NCBI GenBank assembly: GCA_031285365.1
Contig: JAITWP010000334.1
Span: 1-8,936 of the forward strand
DNA: 8,936 nucleotides
Source: Azoarcus sp.
Lineage (GTDB): Bacteria; Pseudomonadota; Gammaproteobacteria; Burkholderiales; Rhodocyclaceae
Direction of reading: 5' to 3'
In this document: positions 1 to 6,178 of the stretch, in pieces
Layout: each line of letters opens with the position of its first letter
Numbering within the stretch: position 1 is the first letter of the stretch
Made by a program: the position numbers and the translations under genes
The notes under the pieces: generated by a model
What the model saw: only the letters and a program-made list of their open reading frames with translations
Told to the model about the DNA's origin: nothing
The model's database searches: none

Positions 1-531
1 GGTGGTAACAGCCTTGACCGTGGCGTTGGTCGCCGCGGCAACGTTGGCTTCGGCGATTTCGGTCGCCTGCTTGACGGCCTTGGAGAAGTTGTCGTAGGCG
101 CTGTTGGCGGCGGCAATGGCCGACTTCACGGCGGCGACGGCAACGTCAGAACCCGCAGGAGCGGACTTGGCGGCCTTGTCGAGCGCGGAGGAAACGCTCT
201 TGTTCAGCTCGGCGAGTTGAACTTCGAGCACCTTCGCCAGTTCTTCCTGACCCTGCGAGGCGATTTCATAAACGCTGCGGGCGTAGGCGACGGACTTTTC
301 CAGCAGGGGCTGGATCAGCGAGGCTTGCAGAGAAACCAGTTCCTGTACGTCCTTGGTACCCAGCAGGGCCTTGGTGTTGGAGACGCTGTCCTCGAGTACG
401 GAACGGGCGGTGTTGAGGTTGAGGGCGGCCAGGCGCTCGGCGTTGGCAAAGGCGCTGTTGGTGAGGCTCAGCAGGGTTTCGATGTTGGCCTTGTTGGTGG
501 CGGCGAACTGATCAGGGTTGAACGTGGTCAT
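1..531 (-). CDS. phaP: Phasin family protein, PHA granule-associated (3' end outside window)
   Basis: Phasins are small amphipathic proteins that coat polyhydroxyalkanoate granules in the cytoplasm and control their number and size. The frame is open from ATG at 531 to the window edge (177 codons, no stop). Phasins of this type are usually about 180-190 residues, so only a short C-terminal tail should be missing. The start is supported by AAGGAGA (537-543) a few bases upstream. The N-terminal half has the usual pattern: MTTFNPDQF, then AANIETL-like and LAALNLNTAR segments, QELVSLQASL and the AYARSVYEIA motif near residues 90-100. The rest is Ala/Lys/Glu/Val-rich, has no Cys or Trp, and suggests long amphipathic helices. 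The gene has its own promoter and two palindromes upstream, so it is probably transcribed separately from lptA. The family call is strong. The symbol is generic, because genomes often carry several phasin paralogues. Confidence 0.9.
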   Translation of the reverse strand, partial: MTTFNPDQFAATNKANIETLLSLTNSAFANAERLAALNLNTARSVLEDSVSNTKALLGTKDVQELVSLQASLIQPLLEKSVAYARSVYEIASQGQEELAKVLEVQLAELNKSVSSALDKAAKSAPAGSDVAVAAVKSAIAAANSAYDNFSKAVKQATEIAEANVAAATNATVKAVTT

Positions 532-632
532 CGGACTCTCCTTCAATTGGTAACAGTGTGAAAGTGTAACTACAAAAAATGCAGCGTTCTTGCTCTACTG
601 CGGAGTTGGGGTATGGGTGTATGCCATGTTGT

Positions 633-651
633 ATTGCTGCATAGCAGCAAT
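633..651. promoter_or_regulatory. Perfect palindrome at the phasin transcription start (candidate PhaR operator)
   Basis: The arms ATTGCTGC and GCAGCAAT are exact inverted repeats separated by ATA. The core CTGC-N3-GCAG matches the site I recall for the PHA-responsive repressor PhaR of Paracoccus. The site lies immediately downstream of the predicted -10 box (660-665), so a bound protein would cover the start of transcription. The palindrome is directly visible. The identity of the protein that binds it is inference. Confidence 0.6.
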
Positions 652-659
652 TTCTGTGA

Positions 660-687
660 ATTTTAGGGCGTGAAATGTGAATGTCAA
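660..687 (-). promoter_or_regulatory. Sigma70-type promoter for the phasin gene
   Basis: Reading the minus strand, a perfect -35 box TTGACA (682-687) is followed by a 16-base spacer and a -10 box TAAAAT (660-665, five of six consensus bases). The predicted start is near 653, giving a leader of roughly 120 nt before the phasin ATG at 531. This is the best promoter in the window. It is bracketed by two palindromes, one just upstream of -35 and one just downstream of -10. Confidence 0.75.
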
Positions 688-690
688 CAG

Positions 691-713
691 TTTTTTGTGC
701 ATTGCACAAAAAA
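691..713. promoter_or_regulatory. Perfect palindrome just upstream of the phasin -35 box (candidate second operator)
   Basis: The ten-base arms TTTTTTGTGC (691-700) and GCACAAAAAA (704-713) are exact inverted repeats around ATT. The site ends 3 bases from the -35 box. Its core TGC-ATT-GCA resembles that of the palindrome at 633-651 (TGC-ATA-GCA), and the two centres are 60 bases apart, so the same dimeric regulator could bind both. As RNA on the minus strand it would form a weak hairpin without a following U-run, so a terminator is less likely. Confidence 0.5.
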
Positions 714-788
714 ATTTTCCAAAACGTGAAATATTTCCTGTTTCTGACCGCAGCACGTCTCAGGCGGCCATGACATCAGTGCGAAATT

Positions 789-808
789 CTGCTCCCAATG
801 GGAGTCAG
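789..808 (-). terminator. Weak hairpin downstream of lptA, possible transcript 3' end
   Basis: CTCCC (792-796) pairs with GGGAG (800-804) around a 3-base loop. The stem extends with CTG/CAG (789-791, 806-808) past one bulged base at 805. It lies about 50 bases after the lptA stop. On the minus strand it is followed by AATTTCG, which lacks a real U-tract, so it is at best a weak terminator or an RNA-end stabilising hairpin. Confidence 0.25.
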
Positions 809-855
809 TGCTTGGTGAGGAATGCCGTGCGTGTGCGTGTTCAGCGTTTTAATGC

Positions 856-1410
856 TCAGCGAGGGTCGGTGGTTGCCGGTTTGCTGCTGCCTTTCGGCTG
901 GATAGTAACATGAACGCGTTCGGTGGGGGTTTTGTCGCCACGTGAAGAGCGTCCGGGTGCGTTGGTTACAAGATAGTTTTCAGTGGCGACATCGTATTCG
1001 ATGTACTGGCCGCGCACCATGTCGCCAGCACTCCGAACCTGGGCGCGATTGAAAAGCTTGGCCCGTTCGTTCTGGCTGCTGTATTCGATGCGTTCGGCTT
1101 CGCCGTCGATCCAGGCTCCATCGCTTGCACGTTTTTGTCGGAAGAAAACCAACCCTCCACCTTTTGCGGTGGCAACACCATTATGAAACCCGGCGGTATC
1201 CTGGGTGATGACGACCTTGTCGCCCTTGATTATCAATGTTCCTTGGGTTAGTACGACGGAACCCTCAAAAACGTGAACCTTGTTGCGATCATCCACGGTC
1301 ACTTTGTCGGCGTCGATGTTGACCGGTTGGCTGCGGTCGAACGATTGAGCATGGATGGGCATGGCCGTCGACAGCAGGGCGGCAAAGGCAGTTGAGAGGA
1401 TGCGCATCAT
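856..1410 (-). CDS. lptA: LPS transport periplasmic protein LptA
   Basis: LptA is the periplasmic OstA-type beta-jellyroll protein that forms the bridge carrying lipopolysaccharide from LptC at the inner membrane to LptD at the outer membrane. The 184-residue product is close to the E. coli length (185). A signal peptide spans about residues 1-21 (Arg3, then a hydrophobic stretch to PIHA, cleavage probable before QS). The mature part opens with the family pattern PVNIDADKV and continues through FEGSVVLTQGTL and IKGDKVVI (residues ~48-70), with the usual alternating beta-strand pattern and a basic, Ser/Thr/Pro-rich tail. The start codon overlaps the lptC stop by 4 bases (1407-1410), with AGAGGA as ribosome binding site. 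A second ATG directly follows, so the start is uncertain by one codon. No lptB follows, although it normally does. Confidence 0.93.
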   Translation of the reverse strand: MMRILSTAFAALLSTAMPIHAQSFDRSQPVNIDADKVTVDDRNKVHVFEGSVVLTQGTLIIKGDKVVITQDTAGFHNGVATAKGGGLVFFRQKRASDGAWIDGEAERIEYSSQNERAKLFNRAQVRSAGDMVRGQYIEYDVATENYLVTNAPGRSSRGDKTPTERVHVTIQPKGSSKPATTDPR

Positions 1411-1997
1411 GATTTCCTCTTGTTACGGGGAGTAAGAAGCATCCGGACTTTTCCGGACAATGTTATGACTCCGAATACGTTGTCGGCTTCCAGATTGTTG
1501 CCGCTGCCGCGTGTCTCTCCGTGGGTGAGGCGCACGGGAACATTACTGACGGCGCGCTGTTCCTGCGGCCAGACCGTGAGGTGCTCCGTAGAGAGATGCA
1601 GGGGTGGATCGGAGAGGACACCTTCCCGTTCGGCTTCGACATTGCCGATGAAATCTACCTGAGTTCCCTTTGGAGCGACGTCAGCACGATCGGCGTTGAT
1701 CCACATGCGCCGTTCATGGGAGAAGAGTTGCAACCGGGGTTGTTCGGCGTGGGTCGTGTCAGCGACCGGTAAATGAGTGATGACCGGGGAATCAAGTGTG
1801 TAGTGTAGTTTGCCGTCTGCGGCGAAACCCGTGATGCGCACTGTTTCGGCGATGAAGTCTGGAGTTTCGCTGACGGTTACATTGGCTGTGGGTTCAGGGC
1901 TACGGGTTGTCCGTTCGAGCCAGACCGCCCCGGCGGCGAGCAGTGCCGCAATGGCCAGAGGGTAGAAGCGGTAGATGAGATTGAGGAGTCCGTGCAT
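1407..1997 (-). CDS. lptC: LPS export ABC transporter periplasmic protein LptC
   Basis: LptC is a bitopic inner-membrane protein. It takes LPS from the LptB2FG transporter and passes it to LptA. The 196-residue product has a short cytoplasmic N-terminus, one membrane anchor at about residues 11-27 and a periplasmic LptC/YrbK-like beta-jellyroll domain. Recognisable features are FIAETVRITGF and a HYTLDSPVITH-like strand around residues 48-75, QPRLQLFSHERRMW near 86-99, and the GNNLEADNVFGVITLSGKVRM segment close to the C-terminus. The sequence is weakly conserved, as is normal for LptC, and position next to lptA adds support. Its ATG shares one base with the kdsD stop (TGATG) and lacks an obvious Shine-Dalgarno, so translation is probably coupled to kdsD. 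The gene kdsC, usually directly upstream of lptC, is missing here. Confidence 0.9.
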   Translation of the reverse strand: MHGLLNLIYRFYPLAIAALLAAGAVWLERTTRSPEPTANVTVSETPDFIAETVRITGFAADGKLHYTLDSPVITHLPVADTTHAEQPRLQLFSHERRMWINADRADVAPKGTQVDFIGNVEAEREGVLSDPPLHLSTEHLTVWPQEQRAVSNVPVRLTHGETRGSGNNLEADNVFGVITLSGKVRMLLTPRNKRKS

Positions 1998-2986
1998 CAG
2001 ATCACTTGCGCTTGCATAAGGTCGTGCGTATTCAGCGCCCCTGCGAGCTTCCCTTTTTCATCGACGACCAGTAACTGGCTGATGCGCAATCGCTCCATCA
2101 TTTCAGCGGCCTCCACTGCGAGCGCATTCGGCCCGATGGCATGCGGGGTTCTCGTCAGTACCTCGGCAAGGTGTGTGGTACGCACGTCGACGCCGTTCTC
2201 CAGTGCACGGCGCAGGTCACCATCAGTGAAGATGCCTTCCGGTTTTCCATCGGATCCCAGCGCCACAGCCATGCCCATGCCGCCGCGCGTCATGGCGAAC
2301 AGCGCTTCGGTCAGGAGGGCGCCGCTTGCGATGACCGGGACGCGATCAAGTGGGCGCATGACGTCGCACACATGCGTGAGCAGCCGTCGTCCGAGATTGC
2401 CGCCGGGGTGTGAGCGCGCGAAATCTTCGCTACCGAAGCCGCGAGCGTCGAGCAGGGCCACCGCGAGCGCATCCGACAGGGCCAGTTCGGCAGTGGTGCT
2501 GGCGGTAGGAGCAAGGTTGAGCGGGCAGGCTTCTTCGCTGACGGCAGCATCGAGATGAATGTCGGCTTCGCGTGCAAGCGGCGAGTCGGCATTGCCGGTC
2601 ATGGCGATGAGCTTTGCCCCGCGCCGTTTGACCTGCGGGACGATGGTGAGCAGTTCCGCGCTGGAACCTGAATTTGAAATGGCGATCATGATGTCTTCGG
2701 CGGCAATCATGCCGAGGTCGCCATGCGCGGCTTCTGCCGCGTGTACGAAATAGGCCGGAGTTCCCGTGCTCGCCAGTGTAGCCGCGAATTTACGCGCAAT
2801 ATGGCCGGATTTCCCGATGCCGCTGACGATAACCCGGCCACGGCACTGGAGGATCATTTCGATGGCCTGCGCAAAGGACTCGTCGAGCCGTTCGGCCAGC
2901 GCGACAACCGCCTGCGCCTCGATTTCGAGCACGCGGCGACCCAGTTCCAGGGCGCGTTGGAAGGACGGTGAAGTGGGGGTATCCAT
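1997..2986 (-). CDS. kdsD: D-arabinose 5-phosphate isomerase (KdsD/KpsF/GutQ family)
   Basis: KdsD interconverts D-ribulose 5-phosphate and D-arabinose 5-phosphate, the first step of Kdo synthesis for LPS inner core, in the cytoplasm. With the ATG at 2986 the protein has 329 residues (E. coli KdsD 328). It has an N-terminal SIS sugar-isomerase domain (about 35-185) and two C-terminal CBS domains (about 205-329). The SIS motifs SGIGKSGH (55-62), EAAHGD (85-90), AISNSGSSAE (102-111), EEACPLNLAPTAS (151-163) and SHPGG (192-196) are intact. Lys59, Glu111, Glu152 and His193 fall at the positions I recall as catalytic in E. coli. GIFTDGDLRR (251-260) is the CBS signature. In-frame GTG codons at 2998 and 2992 would extend it, but the ATG is preceded by GGGAG and matches the family length. 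The guaA stop is 2 bases upstream, so the genes are probably coupled. Confidence 0.95.
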   Translation of the reverse strand: MDTPTSPSFQRALELGRRVLEIEAQAVVALAERLDESFAQAIEMILQCRGRVIVSGIGKSGHIARKFAATLASTGTPAYFVHAAEAAHGDLGMIAAEDIMIAISNSGSSAELLTIVPQVKRRGAKLIAMTGNADSPLAREADIHLDAAVSEEACPLNLAPTASTTAELALSDALAVALLDARGFGSEDFARSHPGGNLGRRLLTHVCDVMRPLDRVPVIASGALLTEALFAMTRGGMGMAVALGSDGKPEGIFTDGDLRRALENGVDVRTTHLAEVLTRTPHAIGPNALAVEAAEMMERLRISQLLVVDEKGKLAGALNTHDLMQAQVI

Positions 2987-2988
2987 TG

Positions 2989-4575
2989 TCACTCCCACTC
3001 AATCGTCGCCGGAGGCTTGCTCGACACATCGTAAGTAACCCGATTGATGCCGCGCACTTCGTTGATGATGCGGTTCGACACCCGTTTGAGGAGCGTCCAG
3101 GGCAGTTCCGCCCAATCTGCCGTCATGAAATCGGTGGTCTGTACGGCGCGGAGCGCCACGGCGTATTCATAGGTGCGGCTGTCGCCCATCACGCCCACGC
3201 TCCTGACGGGCAGGAAGACTGCAAACGCTTGACTGGTGAGGTCGTACCAGTTCCTGCCGCTGTGGGGTTCGATGGTGGAACGCAACTCGTCGATGAAAAT
3301 GGCGTCGGCGGCGCGCAGCAACTCCGCGTATTCCTTTTTGACTTCGCCCAGGATGCGCACGCCCAGGCCGGGGCCGGGGAAGGGGTGGCGATAGACCACT
3401 TCGTGCGGTAGGCCCAGCGCAACGCCAAGTTCGCGTACTTCGTCCTTGAAGAGCTCGCGCAGGGGTTCGAGCAGCTTGAGGCCGAGGGTTTCGGGCAGGC
3501 CGCCGACGTTGTGATGGCTCTTGATCGTGGCGGCCTTGCGCGTTTTCGTGCCGCCGGATTCCACGATGTCGGGATAGATCGTGCCTTGGGCGAGCCAACG
3601 GGCGTTGGTGAGTTTCCGGGCTTCCTGCTGGAAGACTTCGATGAATTCGTGGCCGATGATCTTGCGCTTTTTCTCGGGGTCGGTAACGGCTGCGAGCTTT
3701 GACAGAAACTGTTCCGAGGCGTCGATGTGCACGACTTTGGCCTGTAGCCGTCTGGCGAACATGTCCATGACCATTCTGGCTTCGTTCAGGCGCAGCAGCC
3801 CATGGTCGACGAAGACGCAGGTGAGCCGGTCACCGATGGCGCGGTGAATGAGTGCGGCGGCAACGGAGGAGTCGACTCCGCCGGAAAGGCCGAGGATGAC
3901 TTCCTCGCCAGCGGTCTGCTCGCGGATGCGTTCGATGGCTTCGGCGATGTAATCCCCCATCATCCAGTCGCCCGTGCAACCGCAGATGTCCCGCACGAAG
4001 CGGGTAAGCATGGCCGCGCCCTGGACGGTGTGGGTGACTTCCGGATGGAACTGGACGCCGAAACAGCGGCGCGCGGCATCGAACATTCCGGCAATGGGGC
4101 AGTCTTCGGTGGAGGCCATGAGGGCAAAGCCGGGAGGCAGTTTTGTGACCTTGTCGCCGTGGCTCATCCATACCTTGTAAATGCCGTGACCTTCGGCATT
4201 GACGATATCGGCGGTTTCACCGAACAGCGGGCCATGACCATGTGCGCGCACCTCGGCATAGCCGAATTCGCGCGTGTCGGACCAACTGACTTCTCCGCCG
4301 AACTGTATGGCCATCACCTGCATGCCGTAGCAGATGCCCAGTACCGGAACGCCCAGATCCCAGACGGCTTGCGGGGCGCGCAACTGGTGATCTTCGTAGG
4401 TGCTGGCGTGGCTGCCGGAGAGGATGATGCCCTGGGGCGCAAATGCGCGGATGAACTCGTCGCTCGCGTCGTTGGGATGGATTTCGCAATAGACATTGGC
4501 TTCGCGCACACGGCGGGCAATGAGTTGCGTGACCTGGGAGCCGAAATCGAGGATGAGAATTTTCTGGTGAGTCAT
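2989..4575 (-). CDS. guaA: GMP synthase (glutamine-hydrolysing)
   Basis: GuaA aminates XMP to GMP using glutamine and ATP. From the ATG at 4575 the protein has 528 residues (E. coli 525), beginning MTHQKILILDFGSQ as is typical. An in-frame TTG at 4587 would add four residues and is less likely; neither start has a clear Shine-Dalgarno. The class I glutamine amidotransferase domain (about 5-200) has the triad Cys82 (GICYGMQ), His177 and Glu179 (QFHPEV). The ATP-pyrophosphatase domain follows with the P-loop SGGVDSS (231-237) and FVDHGLLR. The C-terminal dimerisation and XMP-binding domain includes HPFPGPGLGVR (397-407) and ends in the canonical PATIEWE. One oddity is SGSHAS (53-58), where the amidotransferase loop is usually SGGPxS. 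guaA follows guaB by 63 bases with a terminator-like hairpin between, and its stop is 2 bases from the kdsD ATG. Confidence 0.97.
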   Translation of the reverse strand: MTHQKILILDFGSQVTQLIARRVREANVYCEIHPNDASDEFIRAFAPQGIILSGSHASTYEDHQLRAPQAVWDLGVPVLGICYGMQVMAIQFGGEVSWSDTREFGYAEVRAHGHGPLFGETADIVNAEGHGIYKVWMSHGDKVTKLPPGFALMASTEDCPIAGMFDAARRCFGVQFHPEVTHTVQGAAMLTRFVRDICGCTGDWMMGDYIAEAIERIREQTAGEEVILGLSGGVDSSVAAALIHRAIGDRLTCVFVDHGLLRLNEARMVMDMFARRLQAKVVHIDASEQFLSKLAAVTDPEKKRKIIGHEFIEVFQQEARKLTNARWLAQGTIYPDIVESGGTKTRKAATIKSHHNVGGLPETLGLKLLEPLRELFKDEVRELGVALGLPHEVVYRHPFPGPGLGVRILGEVKKEYAELLRAADAIFIDELRSTIEPHSGRNWYDLTSQAFAVFLPVRSVGVMGDSRTYEYAVALRAVQTTDFMTADWAELPWTLLKRVSNRIINEVRGINRVTYDVSSKPPATIEWE

Positions 4576-4598
4576 GTACGTGGGCAAACGAAGCAGGG

Positions 4599-4621
4599 AA
4601 AAAGGGCGGCTCAGGCCGCCC
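4599..4621 (-). terminator. Intrinsic terminator-like hairpin between guaB and guaA
   Basis: On the minus strand, seven-base GC-only arms GGGCGGC (4615-4621) and GCCGCCC (4604-4610) enclose a four-base CTGA loop and are followed at once by TTTTT (4599-4603). This is the structure of a Rho-independent terminator. It starts 17 bases after the guaB stop, and its U-run ends 23 bases before the guaA ATG, leaving no room for a separate guaA promoter. It may act as a partial terminator or attenuator that lowers guaA and LPS-gene expression relative to guaB. Confidence 0.7.
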
Positions 4622-4638
4622 GCAGGAAAGGAGAAAGG

Positions 4639-6099
4639 TCAGCTGACCTGATAGTTGGGGGCTTCTTTGGTGATCTGTACGTCGTGGACGTGCGACTCGC
4701 GCATGCCCGCCGAACTGATCTGGACGAATTGTGCCTGCGCGTGCATGGCCGCAATATCGACGCAGCCAAGATAGCCCATCGAGGCACGCAGTCCGCCCAT
4801 CAACTGATGGATGACCGCCGAGACCGGCCCCTTGTAGGGCACTCGGCCTTCGATGCCTTCGGGCACGAGTTTGTCGATATTGGAGGAACTGTCCTGGAAG
4901 TAGCGATCCGCTGCGCCTTTTTCCATTGCGCCAAGCGAGCCCATGCCTCGGTACGCCTTGTACGAACGGCCCTGGAAGAGCACCGTTTCGCCGGGCGCCT
5001 CTTCGGTTCCCGCGAAAAGACCGCCGAGCATCACACTATTGGCCCCGGTGGCAATGGCCTTGGCGATGTCGCCCGAGAAACGGATGCCGCCGTCAGCGAT
5101 GAGCGGCACACCGGCGTCGGCCAATGCGCTGGCAACGAGGTCGATGGCGGTGACTTGTGGCACGCCGACCCCCGCAACGATGCGGGTGGTGCAGATGGAA
5201 CCCGGGCCGATGCCGACCTTGACTCCGTCGGCACCAGCATTGACGAGCGCCCGCGCGGCTTCGCCGGTGGCGATGTTGCCGCCGACCACATCAATGCTCG
5301 GGAAATGCTTCTTGACCCAGGTCACGCGGTCGAGCACGCCCTGCGAATGACCGTGAGCGGTGTCGACGATGAGCAGGTCGACCCCGGCTTCGACCAGACG
5401 TTCGGCACGTTCTTCGGTTCCTGCGCCGACCCCGAGCGCCGCACCGACCCGTAGCCGTCCCTGTTCATCCTTGGAGGCGAACGGGTATTCGGTGGACTTC
5501 ATCATGTCCTTGACCGTAATGAGGCCACAAAGCTCGCCCGCGTCGTTGAGCACGAGCACGCGTTCGAGACGATGCACACGCAACAGTTCGCGGGCTTCAT
5601 CGAGGCTTGCGCCTTCGCGCACCGTCACCAGACGTTCCTGCGGCGTCATGATTTCGCGCACGGACTGATCGAGTTGGGTCTCGAAACGAGTGTCGCGGTT
5701 GGTGACGATACCGACCACCTTGCCATTCTCAACCACAGGCACGCCGGAGAAGCGGTGCTGACGCTGGAGCGTAATTACTTCGCCCACGGTCATGGTGGGC
5801 GGGATGGTTACGGGATCCTTGAGTATGCCGGACTCGTGGCGCTTGACCTTATGTACTTCCGCAGCCTGTTCTGCCGGGGAAAGATTCTTGTGTACGATGC
5901 CAATGCCGCCTTCCTGCGCAAGCGCAATGGCAAGCCGCGATTCAGTGACGGTATCCATCGCCGCAGATACCAGGGGAATGTTGAGACGGATATTGCGGCT
6001 TATCCGTGTACTCAGTCCTACGTCGCGCGGCAACACTGCCGAATGAGCGGGGACAAGAAGGACATCATCGAATGTCAGCGCCTTCTGGATCACACGCAT
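4639..6099 (-). CDS. guaB: Inosine 5'-monophosphate dehydrogenase
   Basis: GuaB oxidises IMP to XMP with NAD+, the committed step of guanine nucleotide synthesis, as a cytoplasmic tetramer. The 486-residue protein matches the usual length (E. coli 488). It has an N-terminal barrel segment starting ALTFDDVLLVPA (7-18), a pair of CBS domains inserted at about 93-205, and the rest of the (beta/alpha)8 barrel. The catalytic loop GIGPGSICTTR (296-306) carries Cys303. Downstream are DGGIRFSGD (336-344), IMP-binding YRGMGS (383-388), and the mobile flap with VPEGIEGRVPYKG (412-424). The start is fixed by AAAGGA a few bases upstream and by homology. It is the first gene of the guaB-guaA-kdsD-lptC-lptA run and has a convincing promoter in the divergent region with the DUF4124 gene. 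No unusual residues were noticed. Confidence 0.98.
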   Translation of the reverse strand: MRVIQKALTFDDVLLVPAHSAVLPRDVGLSTRISRNIRLNIPLVSAAMDTVTESRLAIALAQEGGIGIVHKNLSPAEQAAEVHKVKRHESGILKDPVTIPPTMTVGEVITLQRQHRFSGVPVVENGKVVGIVTNRDTRFETQLDQSVREIMTPQERLVTVREGASLDEARELLRVHRLERVLVLNDAGELCGLITVKDMMKSTEYPFASKDEQGRLRVGAALGVGAGTEERAERLVEAGVDLLIVDTAHGHSQGVLDRVTWVKKHFPSIDVVGGNIATGEAARALVNAGADGVKVGIGPGSICTTRIVAGVGVPQVTAIDLVASALADAGVPLIADGGIRFSGDIAKAIATGANSVMLGGLFAGTEEAPGETVLFQGRSYKAYRGMGSLGAMEKGAADRYFQDSSSNIDKLVPEGIEGRVPYKGPVSAVIHQLMGGLRASMGYLGCVDIAAMHAQAQFVQISSAGMRESHVHDVQITKEAPNYQVS

Positions 6100-6126
6100 G
6101 ACTTATTTCCTTTCGGCCAAATGAAC

Positions 6127-6156
6127 ATTATACAAAGCTCTACCTGACCTTGTAAG
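6127..6156 (-). promoter_or_regulatory. Sigma70-type promoter for guaB
   Basis: On the minus strand a perfect -10 box TATAAT (6127-6132) is preceded by an 18-base spacer and a partial -35 box CTTACA (6151-6156, four of six). The predicted start is around 6120, about 20 bases before the guaB ATG. The region is only 79 bases wide, so this promoter overlaps the upstream region of the divergent gene at 6179. I see no clear PurR-type palindrome. Confidence 0.65.
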
Positions 6157-6178
6157 CCGCACTACAGGAGAAGTAAAG

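Larger units (their letters stand above)
532..855. other. Non-coding region between lptA and the phasin gene
   Basis: This is the only gap over 300 bases in the window. It is visibly more A+T-rich than the genes around it, especially at 650-735. It holds the phasin leader (about 120 nt from the predicted transcription start to the ATG), one promoter, two perfect palindromes and a small hairpin near the lptA end, each listed separately. Short open frames here have no recognisable product or good ribosome binding site, and I do not call them. Confidence 0.75.

Noticed and set aside
217..561. Plus-strand open frame of 114 codons opposite the phasin gene
   Set aside because: It is antisense to a convincing phasin with a good ribosome site; the predicted protein is a Gly-rich shadow.
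512..709. Minus-strand 65-codon frame in the phasin leader
   Set aside because: It overlaps the promoter and operators, starts upstream of the predicted transcription start, and has no recognisable product.
691..713. Palindrome read as an intrinsic terminator for lptA
   Set aside because: The stem is mostly A-T, has no following U-run on the minus strand, and sits against the phasin -35 box, so an operator fits better.
677..913. Plus-strand 78-codon frame between the phasin and lptA
   Set aside because: It begins inside the phasin promoter region and ends inside lptA on the other strand, has no good ribosome site and no family resemblance.
1992..2558. Plus-strand 188-codon frame opposite kdsD
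   Set aside because: Ser/Ala/Arg-rich shadow of the conserved SIS-CBS protein.
2987..2998. Upstream GTG starts for kdsD
   Set aside because: They would overlap the guaA end; the ATG at 2986 has a well-placed GGGAG and gives the family length and exact catalytic residue numbering.
3802..5454. A 550-codon open frame on the plus strand, antisense to guaA and guaB
   Set aside because: It lies wholly opposite two intact, conserved enzymes, crosses their intergenic hairpin, resembles no known protein, and is expected from codon bias in a GC-rich genome.
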